Source: Mauremys mutica (lineage: Eukaryota; Chordata; Testudines; Geoemydidae). From it: a stretch of DNA of 64,000 nucleotides. The DNA lies in NCBI RefSeq assembly GCF_020497125.1, contig NC_059075.1, positions 33,454,003 to 33,518,002 on the forward strand, read 5' to 3'. Shown in pieces: positions 62,061 through 64,000 of the stretch. Position numbers and translations under genes: made by a program. How positions within the stretch are numbered: position 1 is the stretch's first letter; each line of letters opens with the position of its first letter. Below the pieces are notes generated by a model, which worked only from the letters and a program-made list of their open reading frames with translations, did not search any database and was not told the origin of the DNA.

Positions 62061-62560
62061 CAGAAGCCAAACTGTCAGCCTGGGGAGAATTTTAATCTGG
62101 ATGGAGAATCTTGCCCCAATCCTGAGACAAGAAATCTAGTAGACTGGGAAACAGGACTTTGTAGTTTCAAGTTCCAGAGGATTAGAGAACCAAAACTTCC
62201 AGGCTTGGGCCAGGATTATCCATAGCATTTTGCTTTCATCCCATCTGACTTTCTTAATTAACTTCTGGATCGACAGAATCAGAGGAAAATCTTAAAGGAA
62301 CTCCTGATTCCAGTCCAGGAGAAGAGTGCCTGTCAATGATGCTGGGTCATGCCTGCTCCTGGAGTCTATCCAGATGTATTTGGCACGCTAGTGATAGAGA
62401 TCTAGCTGTGACTTGCCCCTCTAACAGAACAAATAATGAAACATTGAGTCTGTTGATTTGGAAACTCTGCTCAAGAACTTTTAGAAATTGAATTGGGAGA
62501 GAGGAGCTGAAATGTTCACATTGTAAAGAAACAATGCAAAAACAGATATTCTGAAAACCA
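62060..62560 (-). pseudogene. DIRS-B RNase H/methyltransferase-like end
   Basis: Across shifted frames: KSQLDLYH...AKYIW near 62400-62360 (LDLFALRENRKC in copy 2), LLLDWNQEFL near 62320, IQKLIKKVRWDESKMLWIIL near 62270-62210 (IHRLILKICRDHARVILIAP in copy 2), AQAWKFW, and LDFLSQDWGKILHPD near 62145-62100 (LLDLITQDQGSLRHPN). No intact frame remains. Confidence 0.7.
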
Positions 62561-62640
62561 GAGCCTTGCTGACCTGGGGATTAAGTTGTGAGGAGAGGGA
62601 AAATGGAAATGAGTTGAATGGGATTTTTTAAACATTATTT

Positions 62641-63554
62641 TCCTTTAGCAGGTTAATAACCCTATTTGCTTTGCTTTGTGCTTTCTTCTCATTTAAGCAA
62701 ATTCTAAATTACTTCTGTTTTGTCTGCAAGAAATGATAACTGAGCTAGCATCTTTGCCAAACAGCTTGAACATTCTTATAACAAAAGCAAGTCAGAGCAA
62801 AAAGATTATAGTTGCTATCCAGAGTGGAAAATGTACATATTCACAGTGCAGTTATTGAACAATAACCAGAGCAAACCCAAGCATTCTGATTACTAATGAT
62901 AAAGGCTGTTAACTTGTTAGAATATAGGAATATGCATTTTATATGGCTGCATGATTTTTCTCAATAATGAATACATGAAACAGACCCCTACAACCAATCA
63001 GCATGCTGAGGATAACTAGGAACCATTGCTGTACAGTTCATCATTAGCTGTACCACATGCCTGCAATTTGGTGAGCTGAGACAATTGCATTTCAGTATAA
63101 TCTAATATATTTTGCTGTGTAAATTTGTACAGGTGTTGCATCTGCTTTGATTAGTGACTTGAATCTATCCTATCTGTCTCCTTATTTAGAGAAATGACCA
63201 GTTTCAAGTCATTTTTTAGATTGAATTATTCAGATGCTGTACTTATCAACTCTGTTAAATGCTTATCGTTCATCAGAGGTCCTCACTTCTCTCGATACCC
63301 ACATACACACACATTTCCTCTTCTTGCTTATATTGGGAGTTATTTTTATTGGATCACATCCACCCTCCACTGCTTGTGCAGAACTTTAATTTAAGTTAGT
63401 GGCAGTTTTGTGCAAAAATCAGTGGTTGTGGTGAATAAACCTCTTATTATAGACACAATTTCTCTTCTGCTCTTTTTAAAAAAGCACTTTAAAAAGTTGA
63501 TTTTCTTTCTTCCCTTTAAATATTTTGCTGAGAGCCAAACTTGTATAAGTAATC
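62641..63554. other. Intron, nothing recognised
   Basis: A/T-rich intron before microexon k. 62641-63550 shows no repeat I can name. Confidence 0.5.
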
Positions 63555-63584
63555 ATTCTCTTTTTCTTATCTGCTGCTGAAAAG
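63555..63584 (+). promoter_or_regulatory. UGC repeats before microexon k
   Basis: TTCTCTTTTTCTTAT is followed by CTGCTGCTGA and the AG acceptor. Two overlapping UGC motifs (63572-63574, 63575-63577) lie 7-12 nt upstream of the acceptor AG, the layout of SRRM4-dependent neuronal microexons. Inference from motif and position. Confidence 0.55.
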
Positions 63585-63593
63585 AGGTTCCAG
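63585..63593 (+). CDS. EML5: EML5 exon k, 9-nt microexon
   Basis: A TTTTTCTTATCTGCTGCTGA tract and AAAG precede 63585; the donor GTAATG starts at 63594. The 9 nt complete Arg, encode Gly-Ser and give two bases of a further Arg, as in the RGSR linker expected after QGVVR. The phase is 2 on both sides. The next AG (63585-63586) would give a 7-nt exon that breaks the frame, so I prefer the 9-nt reading. The call rests on the residue match and the splice sites; the next exon is outside the window. Confidence 0.72.
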
Positions 63594-64000
63594 GTAATGC
63601 TTTTATTTTGCTAAGCTGTCTAGTCCATATTTTACCATCACCCTCTCATTACCATTAAAAATCCATATGTTATTTTGGATTCTCATAGGATGCTGTACTT
63701 TACCTAGCAACCTTCAAAATACCATTATGCTGCTTATCAGTTCTTAAATTACATAGATAGAATCAGCTATAGTTCTATTTCATATATTCTACATTATATT
63801 TAGGGATGTATTTACCAATAATATTGTCCACATGTTCACAAAATTTGTGAACATTTAAAAAATATTAAATTAGTGTGAAATAAGAGGAGGTAGGAGTGGA
63901 GTTCAGTCTAGTTCTTAGTGGACAGCTATCTGTTATAAAAAAAACAAAACACCACAACTTGCACTCCTTTAGCATTTTTTGGCAGTCTCAGTAGAGAGAG
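63594..64000. other. Intron after microexon k
   Basis: A/T-rich intron sequence to the window end; nothing recognised. The next EML5 exon (PPVSRAPP linker and third HELP domain) would be expected downstream. Confidence 0.55.

Larger units (their letters stand above)
59075..62640 (-). mobile_element. DIRS-B element, older lineage, split by CR1
   Basis: Minus-strand order (high to low coordinate): RT-RNase H/methyltransferase-like end (62560-62060), recombinase (62060-61200), internal complementary-like region (about 60760-60694), CR1 insertion, terminal repeat (59330-59075). Sequence identity to DIRS-A is low at the DNA level, but the protein blocks align. 5' part absent. Much more decayed than copies 1-5. 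Confidence 0.75.

Overview
The window is vertebrate nuclear DNA, almost certainly from a cryptodiran turtle. It consists of short, well-spliced exons lost in long introns that are packed with transposable elements. The elements form a chelonian set: a tRNA-derived SINE with a CR1-like tail (the tortoise Pol III type), CR1 LINEs, many 8-bp-TSD hAT elements, Harbinger elements, and DIRS-type tyrosine-recombinase retrotransposons. There are no bacterial genes, operons or CRISPR arrays.

Host gene. A single host gene, EML5 (echinoderm microtubule-associated protein-like 5), runs on the + strand through the whole window. I place eleven internal exons: 1872-1983, 5815-5942, 7981-8122, 18404-18556, 27070-27201, 28037-28125, 28960-29136, 37226-37427, 41154-41280, and two microexons at 48665-48679 (15 nt) and 63585-63593 (9 nt). 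Together they are 1286 nt, and the splice phases fit at every junction. They encode WD40 blades of the second HELP-WD (TAPE) module, the acidic linker after it, and the start of the linker to the third module. The first and last exons of the gene lie outside the window.

Introns. They are dominated by DIRS retrotransposons. Five copies of one lineage (DIRS-A: 10.55-17.68, 18.87-24.80, 29.46-35.55, 41.55-47.59 and 58.02-59.05 kb) all lie on the + strand, in the sense orientation of EML5. A sixth, older copy of a different lineage (DIRS-B, about 59.08-62.64 kb) lies on the - strand and is split by a CR1. By my intervals these cover about 30 kb, nested insertions included. The copies show gag with a Cys/His motif, RT-RNase H with a methyltransferase-like tail, a tyrosine recombinase, inverted terminal repeats, and an internal complementary region that joins the two terminal sequences. 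All are inactive through stops, frameshifts, insertions and lost catalytic residues.

Other elements. Three Harbinger elements (2.19-4.30, 32.88-34.72, 49.25-54.11 kb) carry parts of a two-gene system: a DDE transposase and a convergent Myb/SANT-like gene with an apparent intron. There are three copies of a hairpin-rich Harbinger-type MITE, several palindromic hAT MITEs with exact 8-bp duplications, three solo-LTR-like insertions, Penelope-like fragments with decayed hammerhead-ribozyme cores, and two tortoise SINEs. The most unusual local signal is at 27807-27841: a 35-bp near-copy of the splice acceptor and start of the EML5 exon at 28037, sitting inside a SINE 214 bp upstream of the real one.
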